A DNA stretch of 64,000 nt from Halothermothrix sp. (GTDB lineage Bacteria; Bacillota; Halanaerobiia; DY22613): contig JAENYK010000004.1 of the NCBI GenBank assembly GCA_016841825.1, positions 124,001-188,000 on the forward strand, written 5' to 3'. The translations under genes were made by a program, and so were the position numbers. Below are positions 1 through 9,373 of the stretch, piece after piece; the first letter of the stretch is position 1, and the number at the start of each line of letters is the position of its first letter. The notes under the pieces are model-generated. The model was given only the letters and a program-made list of their open reading frames with translations. It had not been told where the DNA came from and did no database searches.

Positions 1-1288
1 TAACATGAACCTGCTCTGGCGCTGCCTTCAATGCCGTAAGTATCTCAGCAGTATCATGCTCTGCTTCGTTTGATAAAAATAGGCCATTCTGTTGAAACAC
101 ATGGAGCATTGTCTGCAAGATGGTTTGATCTCTTTTCTCCAAACAATGTAACAAGTATTCCTTATCCAGGGTTTCACAATAATCCTTGATTGTAATCTCC
201 TGGCGACTGTCCTCCGAAATAAATTGCTGGACTGCCTGTTTTAAGTAATATGGATTACAGGCTCGATAAATCACTTTTTTAGTTGTTTCAGTGGTATTTA
301 TCTCCTGAGCAAGCAGATTCCAATTTTTTGCACATAAAATTTCTCTCTGCGCGGATGCTGCATCCTGTCTGTTGGTAAAGATCTTTTCCCGCATTTTTGA
401 TAGTTCAGTTTTTATTGCCTCTGCCCATTCCTGAGAAATAAACTCACGAAAGTTCATCTTTTTACTGTTCCTAATAGTCGTACATGGAGAATCAAAAGAA
501 TAGCTGTATTGTTCGCTTTTTTGAAAAGGTGTGTTATCATATGGCATTATCATATATTGTTCCCAAGCAATCGTACCAGCAAGACCTGTAACAGAAAGAT
601 TTCCATTACAAGTGCCTATAGTCAGACGGTGCAGTTGCGGAAACAACAATCCAGACTCTGGAGAACATCTACTCCGTATCCTAAACAGAAAGGGAATTCC
701 ACCAAGCTCACCATTTACTATAGAGTTTTCATTTGATACAGATGTCTGAGATTTTATCGTAAACATCCTTGTCTGAGGTAAACTATCAATTAATAAATGG
801 ATAATAGAATAAACAATACCAATATCCAAATCAATATCAATATGGGTAATTTTTGTTTGTTTAGTAAGCATCGCCATGCAATTACCAAAAGCAGCCAGGG
901 AACTCAGATACACAAGGGGATTTCCCACTGCATAACAAAGATGATTTTTCCTGGCGATTTTCATCCACCTAATAATATCTTCATAATTAACAGGCTGTTC
1001 CTGCAGGACATGCAATCCATGTTCCAATAGCTTTTCGACCAATTCCGCAGACGCTTCCGGTGGTGTATTTATTACACTAGATGTTATCATTGCCAGCTGA
1101 ATATCATTTGGGAGCTCTGCTACATTTGAATACAATTTGATCTTGTAATACTGTGCACATTGTTGATTAACTTTGGTCTCCCTGGCCAATAATCCAACAA
1201 TTTCAAATTCTCCCTTTAAGCCCTGCAGTGCATCCAGGGTTATCTGGCATGAAGTATCTCCACAAACCAAAATTTTAAAGCACTCCAT
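1..1288 (-). CDS. Degenerate thiazolinyl imine reductase-like protein with C-terminal extension (partial, runs off left edge)
   Basis: An open frame runs from an ATG at 1288, preceded by AAAGGA, to the window edge without a stop (429 codons seen). The first ~340 residues resemble the Gfo/Idh/MocA-type thiazolinyl imine reductases (PchG/Irp3), which reduce a thiazoline to a thiazolidine on the assembly line. It is divergent: the N-terminal nucleotide-binding segment reads VCGDTSCQ where the intact paralogue at 8288-9373 reads VCGTTFGQ, and the QEQPIH segment of that paralogue is QEQPVN here, losing the histidine. From about residue 360 the chain continues past the normal end with a helical stretch (LLHCLEKRDQTIL, ALKAAPEQ) that resembles the N-terminal part of methyltransferase domains in NRPS proteins. 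Last visible gene of the siderophore-type operon. Reductase ancestry is fairly sure; activity and the second domain are inference. Confidence 0.72.
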   Translation of the reverse strand, partial: MECFKILVCGDTSCQITLDALQGLKGEFEIVGLLARETKVNQQCAQYYKIKLYSNVAELPNDIQLAMITSSVINTPPEASAELVEKLLEHGLHVLQEQPVNYEDIIRWMKIARKNHLCYAVGNPLVYLSSLAAFGNCMAMLTKQTKITHIDIDLDIGIVYSIIHLLIDSLPQTRMFTIKSQTSVSNENSIVNGELGGIPFLFRIRSRCSPESGLLFPQLHRLTIGTCNGNLSVTGLAGTIAWEQYMIMPYDNTPFQKSEQYSYSFDSPCTTIRNSKKMNFREFISQEWAEAIKTELSKMREKIFTNRQDAASAQREILCAKNWNLLAQEINTTETTKKVIYRACNPYYLKQAVQQFISEDSRQEITIKDYCETLDKEYLLHCLEKRDQTILQTMLHVFQQNGLFLSNEAEHDTAEILTALKAAPEQVHV

Positions 1289-1369
1289 AGTTTTATGTCA
1301 TCCTTTCCTTAAATTGTCTTAATCTGCCCCTTGCGAAAATATCCAGGTAGGCAAAGTATTTTCAGCCTG

Positions 1370-2869
1370 TTAATTTGATATGTTTATTTCAGTGTCCCAT
1401 GTCTCTGCCTTGATGATGGTCTTTAACAGCTCAATATGAGATTGGTACACTGGCTTAAGATCCTGATTTATGAATGCCTCTGCGACATAATCCCAGTTAA
1501 TAGATATATTTCCTGTAAAATCTGTAACTTGATAATCCAATGCCACCTGGGGTGTTTGACTTATCGCATATAGTTCACACATATCCTGCGGCAAATAGTC
1601 TAAATTCGCTGTTTGGCCCTGTAATACTCCCGTAAAGACGACTGGCATAATCGCCTTACCTGGCTGTTTTTTTGCCAGTTTCTTCAAAATATCAACACCT
1701 GGATAATTTCTGTATTTAACCAGATCCCACATCTGCTTCTGCGTACTTTGAACCTCCTGAAGAAATTTTTTTCCATAGCTTTCATAGGTTACAAGACCAT
1801 TATTGGTAAAATCGCCCAATATCCTCTGCACATCTTCATTCAGGGGAAGTCTATTATATAATGTTATGTTAATTGTTAAATCATGACTTCGGCTATACCC
1901 TGATAAGGTCTTCATATACGCAGTACAGATAACTGCTGCAGGTGTCAGACGATATTTTCTGGATTTTTCATACAGACATTTTGTTTCGTCTTCTGATAAA
2001 TAACTGCTTAATCTTTCAAAGCGGTTAATCCTAATCTGACTGAAGTCAGTGTACACCTTCAATTGCGGTGCTTCCGGTAATGTTAAGACACGTTTTTCCC
2101 AATATTCATCGGCCTCTTTGTATTGCTCTGCATGTTCCTGACGGTATATTTTTTCAGCTAAACAATACTCTTGAAAAGTATAATTGGGCCATTCTATCTC
2201 GCTGCACTGATAAACTTGAAACAGATTGGTGACCATCATTTTCGCGCTCCATGCATCAAGGATCAGACAATCAAAACTGATGTGTAACCGAAAGTCTTCT
2301 CCTTTTAAAGAACTCACTTGAATGTCAAACATTGGCCAAATACCATAGGGAAATATATAATGAGACAATTCTTTACGAAGTTGAGTTCTTTGATCTTCAC
2401 TATGGAAATCAGAAGTGCGGATAATATATTCCGATACCTTATCTTTGAATTTCTGACGTCCGTTGGGGAGAATCACATTTCTAAGTGCATCAAATTTTTG
2501 GATTATTATGTTTACTGCTTTTTGGAAGCGTTCCAGATTAATATCAGTGCACATAAGTTCAAGATAATAATGGGCACTTACAGAACCAAGTTCATAATCA
2601 GAGTTTCTTCCAATATAGTATGCCTTTTGAATTGGAGTTAATGGTATAGAGTTCTCATCATCGCAATACATTTCATTTTGGATCATCAGGTATTGAATCA
2701 GTTTTTCTTTTGCTGCTTTTAATTGGACCAATAAATCACCCCGTAATGCGCCATGAGGTGCTCGATATCTAAGTTTTCCAGTCTCTACCCACAGCTGAAT
2801 GTTTAATGCCTGACAGTGCTGGATGATCCTTTCACATAGTTGCACGTCAGTAATCCTAACATCACTCAT
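1370..2869 (-). CDS. Stand-alone heterocyclization (Cy) domain protein with TubC docking domain
   Basis: This 499-residue protein has a TubC-type N-terminal docking domain (residues ~5-62, with the typical LWVETGKLRYRAP stretch) followed by one condensation-fold domain (~75-490). The core motif HISFDCLILDAWS gives DxxxxDxxS, the mark of Cy domains, which condense a cysteine onto the upstream acyl chain and cyclise its thiol to a thiazoline. No adenylation or carrier domain follows, so it must act in trans; the obvious partner is the A-MT-PCP protein at 10461-13694, which lacks a Cy domain. The start overlaps the stop of the upstream NRPS gene by 8 bp, indicating translational coupling. The docking domain suggests it binds the C-terminal tail of another subunit. 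Confidence 0.9.
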   Translation of the reverse strand: MSDVRITDVQLCERIIQHCQALNIQLWVETGKLRYRAPHGALRGDLLVQLKAAKEKLIQYLMIQNEMYCDDENSIPLTPIQKAYYIGRNSDYELGSVSAHYYLELMCTDINLERFQKAVNIIIQKFDALRNVILPNGRQKFKDKVSEYIIRTSDFHSEDQRTQLRKELSHYIFPYGIWPMFDIQVSSLKGEDFRLHISFDCLILDAWSAKMMVTNLFQVYQCSEIEWPNYTFQEYCLAEKIYRQEHAEQYKEADEYWEKRVLTLPEAPQLKVYTDFSQIRINRFERLSSYLSEDETKCLYEKSRKYRLTPAAVICTAYMKTLSGYSRSHDLTINITLYNRLPLNEDVQRILGDFTNNGLVTYESYGKKFLQEVQSTQKQMWDLVKYRNYPGVDILKKLAKKQPGKAIMPVVFTGVLQGQTANLDYLPQDMCELYAISQTPQVALDYQVTDFTGNISINWDYVAEAFINQDLKPVYQSHIELLKTIIKAETWDTEINISN

Positions 2870-5800
2870 TGTTTAACACCTCACCTAGCTTAACTGCCAA
2901 CTGTACCGCATTTTCTTTTTCCTCCAGGCATGAATAATGATTTCCCTTTATCTCAATCTTAGCAAACTCACCTAAACAAATATCTTCCCAATCGTTTAAC
3001 AACATATCAAAGTATTTGAATGACCCTTCCTTTTCGATTGATGAGAAGTATCGAATATCGCCAAAATAAGGGTCCGGGATAAACCGTAGAGCTTGAAAAG
3101 ATTGCTTAAATACATAATAAAGCTTTGTGATGACCTCCGAAGAAATTTGCCTTCCTGTATTCTCTTCACTAATCTTTGCATATAGGTTAAAACGCTCTGC
3201 CTGACTCATTTTCTGCAAGGCATCAATTACATTTCGATCCTGATCCTCAGCTGCAATCTCAATGAGTTTCAAAACGTTTAATTGGATCTCTACTGCTTTG
3301 GAAAATGCACGTTCAAGTAACTTTTGATCACTTATACCTAAATTCATTAGTGATACATGAATATTATCAATAAACAGAATTTCATACATCAACTCATTCT
3401 GCAATTGGATTGGCATCGAACCACCGTCAATGACAGATACGTCATCCACCTCAATACCCTGTTCTAATAAACGTTTCGCAACTTCGATAGCAATAACGCC
3501 ACTAAAACTATATCCAATAATTTGCGCTCTGGATACGTTCATACTTAATAGAATATTGGCGTACTGGTCAGCCAAAAATTCAATTGCATCATTTGGCGCA
3601 ATGGCACAATACTGTTCAGTGTCGGCAATTTCCACAGCAATGACCCCTCCCTGATCCTGTTTGACCAATTCACCTGCTAGATGACGGTAAGGATCTGCTG
3701 AGCCCAGTACACCATGAATCAATAGACGAATCCTTTTATTTAAGTCCCCACCATAATGTTTAACATAGGCAAATTCATCTCTGGATGGCAGCTTTTCAGT
3801 AATGGTAAGTTCACTTTCAGATCTTTGTTCTTCCAGTGCAACAAATTCTGCCGTTTCCTGCACTGTAGGATGATTGAGCATCTGTCGTAAAATTGCATCA
3901 AAGGGAGTAGAAACATTCAGGATGTTTCGTATTTTTGTTGCAACCTGAGCCATAATCAACGAATCTGCCCCAAAATCATAAAAATTCTGATTCTTCCCCA
4001 GCGAATCTAGATTCAGCTGTTCCATCCACAATTTACTAATTTCCTCTTCCAGCTTACTTTCGGGCATTTCGATCAGCATATCATTTGGGTTGGCTTTTGC
4101 TATCTTCTCTACCCATACCCTTACTTGCTTACGGTCTATTTTCCCATTTGTGCTCAGAGGAATCTGGTCAACAAAGTAGATATCTGCAGGAACCATATAC
4201 TTTGGCAGTCGGGAATTTAATTGAGAAGTAATCAAATCAAGATCAATTTGTCTTCGATTTCTTTTAAACTGTTTGATAAACAGAGCTGCACCCAGTTTAG
4301 ACAAATCAAAAGAATGGTCAGGCACTATCTTAGTTACTGAGTCTTCTTCACACTGATCCAATACTTCCAACCAGGTTTCTCTGCTGCAGAACAAAGAGTC
4401 CTGACGCAAGATATCTTCAGGAGGATTCATCATCAGTGCCTGCGATGCTAACAGCCAGGGTTCTTCATTAACTGGCTCGGAAAATAACAGATAGCCCTGG
4501 GGAGCAATTAAACTTTCTATCCGTGACAAGGCTTTTCGAATGTCCACAGCATTGTTTAGCACATATGCACAGATAATAATATCAAAGGTATTGGGAGCAA
4601 ATCCCTGTTCTTCGCAGTCAATATCCAGATCAAAGGTCTTAAATATCATCTCCGTTCCGTCAAATTTCTCTTTTGCTGACGGGAAGAAGTATTTTGTGAC
4701 ATCGGTAAAGTAATACTGATATTTTGAGCCTTTTAAAGCATTGATAACATATTCTGTAGTGGCACCTGTTCCAGCTCCGATTTCCATAATCTTTAATCTT
4801 CTATCTGGTCTCTGATGTGCAATCTTTTCAACAAACATCCCAATATACTGATTTAGATAAGCAGAAAGGGGATTGTCTACGTATAGTGCTCTGGCAAACC
4901 GGGTATCACCTTCCGGATAGAGCAAGCTGATAGGATCAATATTGCCCTTCAGTAATTCCACAAGATTATCCGCATTCAGTTTGATATAATTCAAAATTTC
5001 TACAGATCCTAATCCATTACTCCAGGCAGCATAGGCGATATTCCATTTTTCCTGCAATCCCCCGGAAGAGATATCCCTTGAGAACTCCGATATTTCTTTC
5101 CCCTGTATGTAGCCTTTTTTTCTTAAATGTTTTTCCCAATAAGTCATAAGCCACTGATACTTAGAACAGATTTCTGCAGTACTATTGTTAGAGAACTCCA
5201 ACTCCTGAAGGGCCAGATAAATTGCATAAAGTGCCGCATCATTTCTACTGTGGATAGCCTTATCAATATCGGCACTGATTATTTCGTGGGTCTCTTTAGC
5301 GATTCTCTCGTCAATTTCAGCAGCAAGTGAAAGAAATTCATTGTCTGCTTTCAGATTACAATAATCTCTGATTTGTTCAACTTCTGTCAGAGCAATTATC
5401 TCATTTCTTCCCGGATCAACAATTGCCACAGCTGAAGATATAGATGCAGCCTCATTTAGTGCATTTTCAATCTCTCCCAGTTCAATTCTGTTACCCCTGA
5501 TTTTTACCTGATTATCTGTTCGTCCCAGGAACTCTATCTCTCCGCCAGGTAGATATCGTCCCATGTCTCCTGTATTGTAGATTCTTTCATTACTATCGGG
5601 ATGGTAGATAAATTTAGCCTCTGTTAATGAATCATCCCCATAATATCCTGTAGATAATCCTATTCCGGCAATGTACAGATAACCGGGTTTCCAGACTGGG
5701 CAGTCACGTAACTGCTCATCCAGAATCATAAATCTCTGATTAGCAAGGGGCTTTCCATAAGGAATGCTAATCCAATCCCGGTTTAGCAATTGGTATTCAT

Positions 5801-8273
5801 GATAAATTGACCAGATCGAAGCTTCTGTAGCTCCACCCAGCGAAACAATTCTCATCCCCGGAATAAACTTGTGCAGCTGCTCGGGCATCTCCAATGGAAT
5901 CCAGTCGCCTGAGAGCATCGCTAAGCGCAGCGGGATTTGGATATCAGCTTTAGTCTGTAAGTGAGTTAATAATATCCGCATTAATGCCGGTACGCTATTC
6001 CAGATAGTCACTTGATGCTTATTTATTACCGTTATCCAATGTGCGGGATCCATATAGTACTGTTCTTCGGGATAGATAATTGCGCCTCCCACAGAAAGAA
6101 GACCAAAAATATCAAATACCGACAGATCAAAATTAAGCTGTGAAATACCAAACACCCGGTCATGCTGATCGAATTCATATCTGTGGATAATATCCTCAAT
6201 TGTATTGCGTGCAGCAGTGTGCGTAATCACAACTCCTTTAGGTTCACCTGTTGAACCAGAAGTATAAATGATGTATGCAGGATTCTCGGGTTCGTTTGCA
6301 GCAGGTTCAAATCTATCGATGTCCTCCTTAATCATATCTACGATAATTACCCTCATCTGCTCTTTATAACTATTATCTATTTTCGAATTTGAGTCGGTCA
6401 AAATAAGAGTACAGTTAACATTTTGTAAAATTTTCCTTCTTCTTAATTCTGCCTGATTAGCATCCACCGGAACATAAACACCGCCCATATATAGAATACC
6501 TAACACTGCTGCCACCTGATAACGTCCTTTTTTCATCACAATAGCTATATTATCCCGCTTTTTGCCACCTGAGCGAACAAGCTCTCCAGCAATTTTTTTT
6601 GCCAGACAGTCCAGTTCCCGATAAGTCAGGACACCTATGCCATCATCTATAGCCAGCTGTTCCGGATACTTCTCCACCTGCTCCAAAAACTTTTCATACA
6701 ACAATCCCTCGGGGAGTTCACGCCGCGTATTGTTGACTTCTTCTCTCTCTGCTTTCTGCCATTGAGGTAGGGGAATATGAAGACTCTGCTTCCAGTTCTC
6801 CTGCGATTCGGCAAGATAGATCAATTGGTTATTGAATTTCTGAAACATATCTGCAATCATTCCATCGGGAAAAACACCTTTTCTGACGTCCCAATTAACC
6901 TGCAGTCCGAAATCACCATCCATAGCCTGACAATCAATAAACACCTGCGGAGTCTGGGTGATCCCAAACTCTGCAAACTGCCCAATTCTTTGTGTACCTG
7001 GGTCAGTTAAACCAATGGCACTGGTATAGACAACAGGCATTAGTGATGCTTCTTTTCCGTATGTTCTTGAAATCTCACGGATCAGTTCCACACCAGAAAA
7101 AAGTCTGTGATCCAAATCCGCAAACAATGTTTGATTAATACTCCTGGCTCTCTGCAGAAACGTGTTTTTAGCGCTGTTTTTTACTTCCAATAGATTAATT
7201 GAAGTGAAATCCCCAACCACATAATTAATTTCTTTAAATAACGGGAGGCGGTTCAGAACAGTCAGATTAAGGCAAAAATCACTGTTCTGACTCCAACGGT
7301 GCACAGCATCAGCATAAGCCGTTAATACAGCTACAGTTGGTGTGATTCCTGAATTTTGCGAATGATTCTTAAATGCTGCCCACTGCTGTGTACCTAAACG
7401 CAGCATATACCTTGCAAACTCAGGTTTTACGCTGACTGACTGTTTGCGCTTTGTTGGAAGTTGAGGTGCTAATGGCAGCGTAGGCAGCCGGTTTATCCAG
7501 TATTGCTTATCTTTTTGATAAGTTGAGCTATTCTTTAAACGTCGCTCCGCCAGTACGCAATCACGGAAAGCAAGATTAATCTCCGGCAGCTTTGCATTCT
7601 TCGAAAAATATAACTTTTCAAATTCTGAGAACAGCAGTAAGATACTTGTCCAATCGGCAATGAGAAATTCCATGGAAAAATGCATAATCTGCCCATTCAC
7701 CTGTTCAGACACAGCAATCCCAAACATCGGCCATTTCCCAGGCGGATAGATGCGATGCCCCATCTCTTCTCTGATATGCTGCAGACTATTGAATTCCGAA
7801 TCAAAGTTGTAATATTCTACATTAAGTTGTGGTACTTCCTGTAAAACCTGCTGAAAACCATTTTCATTGACAATCGCCCTGAGCATATCATGTCTTGTGA
7901 TGAGCGTTTGCCATACCTGTTGGACTCTCTTTCTGTCAAGAGTATCATATCTGATTTCAAGATAAACATGACAAGAAACCCCTCCATATTGAAATGCATC
8001 TTTCCTGCCCAACAGATACGCAGATTGTATATCAGTCAGAGGAAAGGGTTCGTATCTGGACTCTTCAGCAGAATATATTTCTGTTTCATGCTTCGTATTT
8101 GATAGATATTCAATAATCTCAGCTTTATTTTCTTTCAATATTTTTAATCTTTGATCAGATATCGCAGCAGATGGTGCTTTGTATCGCAGCTTCCCATTTT
8201 CACTCCAAAGTGATATATCTTGCTCTGAAAAATAATCTACAATTTCTTTCACTGTATTAAATTTCATTTTCAT
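2862..8273 (-). CDS. NRPS terminal module: TubC-Cy-A(Cys)-MT-PCP-TE (PchF-like)
   Basis: An 1803-residue NRPS. Order: TubC docking domain (~5-60), Cy domain (~75-500), adenylation domain (~535-960), methyltransferase inserted late in the A domain (~1090-1330, motif I EIGAGTGATT), end of A (PLSTNGKIDRK, ~1400), carrier domain (~1450-1520, FGADSL), thioesterase (~1540-1800, GYSFSG nucleophile elbow). The A-domain pocket reads D-L-F-N-L-S-L-I-W-K, a cysteine code. The layout matches PchF of pyochelin synthesis, whose inserted domain N-methylates the thiazolidine nitrogen. The Cy motif is MEFLIADWTS, with Glu in place of the first Asp of DxxxxDxxS. As the only module with a TE it should be the last, releasing the chain by hydrolysis or transfer. 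AAGGAG stands 3 nt from the first ATG and 9 nt from the in-frame ATG at 8267, which may be the true start. Confidence 0.93.
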   Translation of the reverse strand: MKMKFNTVKEIVDYFSEQDISLWSENGKLRYKAPSAAISDQRLKILKENKAEIIEYLSNTKHETEIYSAEESRYEPFPLTDIQSAYLLGRKDAFQYGGVSCHVYLEIRYDTLDRKRVQQVWQTLITRHDMLRAIVNENGFQQVLQEVPQLNVEYYNFDSEFNSLQHIREEMGHRIYPPGKWPMFGIAVSEQVNGQIMHFSMEFLIADWTSILLLFSEFEKLYFSKNAKLPEINLAFRDCVLAERRLKNSSTYQKDKQYWINRLPTLPLAPQLPTKRKQSVSVKPEFARYMLRLGTQQWAAFKNHSQNSGITPTVAVLTAYADAVHRWSQNSDFCLNLTVLNRLPLFKEINYVVGDFTSINLLEVKNSAKNTFLQRARSINQTLFADLDHRLFSGVELIREISRTYGKEASLMPVVYTSAIGLTDPGTQRIGQFAEFGITQTPQVFIDCQAMDGDFGLQVNWDVRKGVFPDGMIADMFQKFNNQLIYLAESQENWKQSLHIPLPQWQKAEREEVNNTRRELPEGLLYEKFLEQVEKYPEQLAIDDGIGVLTYRELDCLAKKIAGELVRSGGKKRDNIAIVMKKGRYQVAAVLGILYMGGVYVPVDANQAELRRRKILQNVNCTLILTDSNSKIDNSYKEQMRVIIVDMIKEDIDRFEPAANEPENPAYIIYTSGSTGEPKGVVITHTAARNTIEDIIHRYEFDQHDRVFGISQLNFDLSVFDIFGLLSVGGAIIYPEEQYYMDPAHWITVINKHQVTIWNSVPALMRILLTHLQTKADIQIPLRLAMLSGDWIPLEMPEQLHKFIPGMRIVSLGGATEASIWSIYHEYQLLNRDWISIPYGKPLANQRFMILDEQLRDCPVWKPGYLYIAGIGLSTGYYGDDSLTEAKFIYHPDSNERIYNTGDMGRYLPGGEIEFLGRTDNQVKIRGNRIELGEIENALNEAASISSAVAIVDPGRNEIIALTEVEQIRDYCNLKADNEFLSLAAEIDERIAKETHEIISADIDKAIHSRNDAALYAIYLALQELEFSNNSTAEICSKYQWLMTYWEKHLRKKGYIQGKEISEFSRDISSGGLQEKWNIAYAAWSNGLGSVEILNYIKLNADNLVELLKGNIDPISLLYPEGDTRFARALYVDNPLSAYLNQYIGMFVEKIAHQRPDRRLKIMEIGAGTGATTEYVINALKGSKYQYYFTDVTKYFFPSAKEKFDGTEMIFKTFDLDIDCEEQGFAPNTFDIIICAYVLNNAVDIRKALSRIESLIAPQGYLLFSEPVNEEPWLLASQALMMNPPEDILRQDSLFCSRETWLEVLDQCEEDSVTKIVPDHSFDLSKLGAALFIKQFKRNRRQIDLDLITSQLNSRLPKYMVPADIYFVDQIPLSTNGKIDRKQVRVWVEKIAKANPNDMLIEMPESKLEEEISKLWMEQLNLDSLGKNQNFYDFGADSLIMAQVATKIRNILNVSTPFDAILRQMLNHPTVQETAEFVALEEQRSESELTITEKLPSRDEFAYVKHYGGDLNKRIRLLIHGVLGSADPYRHLAGELVKQDQGGVIAVEIADTEQYCAIAPNDAIEFLADQYANILLSMNVSRAQIIGYSFSGVIAIEVAKRLLEQGIEVDDVSVIDGGSMPIQLQNELMYEILFIDNIHVSLMNLGISDQKLLERAFSKAVEIQLNVLKLIEIAAEDQDRNVIDALQKMSQAERFNLYAKISEENTGRQISSEVITKLYYVFKQSFQALRFIPDPYFGDIRYFSSIEKEGSFKYFDMLLNDWEDICLGEFAKIEIKGNHYSCLEEKENAVQLAVKLGEVLNNE

Positions 8274-8287
8274 ATACTCCTTTCTAT

Positions 8288-9373
8288 TTAGATATTATCT
8301 GCAAAAGACCTGATCGAATCAAATGAAATATGATGATGCCTAGTTTTATTTTCACTCAGAAATCGGGCATAACCGAAGATCTTCGTCATCTCAGACCATT
8401 GTTTGGAGCATAGTACTTCCTGTTGAGCTTTCCGGTTGGCATTTGCTCCATCAAGAATCAGATCCCGTACACTTAACAGATCTCGTGCTATAGCGATTGG
8501 CCATTCCTTTGTGATAACTGTATCAAAGCTTCTTTCCCGATAGTCACCCAATATTTCGATGGAATTTTCGAGTAAATGTGCAGGAGTAATATTCTGTTCA
8601 CTATTCGGATTATACAGCGAGGTTGGAATATGCATACGCGGCTTCCAGATAACTGGTCCAAAAGTATCCTCCAGAGTCAAGCGTCCACTTTCGTAAACGA
8701 TAACTAGATTGTGCAGCAAATGCATATAGTTGTCCGGATCATGCGGATTAATCTGATTATTATACTCAATTGTGACAGGTATGCCACCGAGTTTTGCAGT
8801 AAGTATGTCAAAGGGACCTATATTCTGATTTAGTGCTTCTATTTCCCAGGTCCGGATGGAAGGAAGTGCACGCATAAGTATATCCATCGCCGGATATGAT
8901 ACCTGTGGACAAAACGATGCATTAATATATACAGGAGAGTCAAGTTTATTAAGTTCACAGGCACAATTAATAAATCGCCGCACTTCCGTCATATTAGGAT
9001 ATAAATCTCCTGTCATAAAGTGTACTTTATTTTTTCGGGCTGCCCTGTAGCAAGATTCCAAATCCCGGGGGTGGATGGGCTGCTCCTGAATAACATTAAT
9101 TTTATGTTCTAACAATTCGAGTGCAATTTCTGTTCCACTTCCACCTATCGCTCCTGAGCGAATAACAACACATGCTAAATTGACGTCAGCAGGCAGCCCG
9201 GATGTAGATGTAAAGAGGGGAATATTGTATTTCTCTGCACACACTTTTGAACGTTCACTTCCATTTGCAAGCAAACCGACAATTTCAAACTCTTCTTTCA
9301 GCAGTTTAAGAGCTGCCAGATAATACTGACCAAATGTTGTTCCGCAAACAATTACTTTGAGTTTTTTATTCAT
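8288..9373 (-). CDS. Thiazolinyl imine reductase (PchG/Irp3 family)
   Basis: A 361-residue NAD(P)-dependent oxidoreductase of the Gfo/Idh/MocA fold. The N-terminal VCGTTFGQYYLAAL motif, the VIQEQPIHP segment (~residue 101) and DLYPNM (~residue 122) match the family that reduces the carrier-bound thiazoline C=N to a thiazolidine in pyochelin (PchG) and yersiniabactin (Irp3/YbtU) synthesis. Length is typical (350-370). Its start overlaps the stop of the upstream gene (TAATG), and the PchF-like NRPS begins 15 bp downstream, so reductase and terminal module are co-expressed. It likely acts on the ring made by the terminal module or its predecessor, before N-methylation. A degenerate paralogue lies at 1-1288. 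Confidence 0.9.
   Translation of the reverse strand: MNKKLKVIVCGTTFGQYYLAALKLLKEEFEIVGLLANGSERSKVCAEKYNIPLFTSTSGLPADVNLACVVIRSGAIGGSGTEIALELLEHKINVIQEQPIHPRDLESCYRAARKNKVHFMTGDLYPNMTEVRRFINCACELNKLDSPVYINASFCPQVSYPAMDILMRALPSIRTWEIEALNQNIGPFDILTAKLGGIPVTIEYNNQINPHDPDNYMHLLHNLVIVYESGRLTLEDTFGPVIWKPRMHIPTSLYNPNSEQNITPAHLLENSIEILGDYRERSFDTVITKEWPIAIARDLLSVRDLILDGANANRKAQQEVLCSKQWSEMTKIFGYARFLSENKTRHHHISFDSIRSFADNI

Noticed and set aside
509-1030. Plus-strand frames of 72-77 codons near the left edge
   Set aside because: They are shadows of the minus-strand reductase-like gene that runs off the window.
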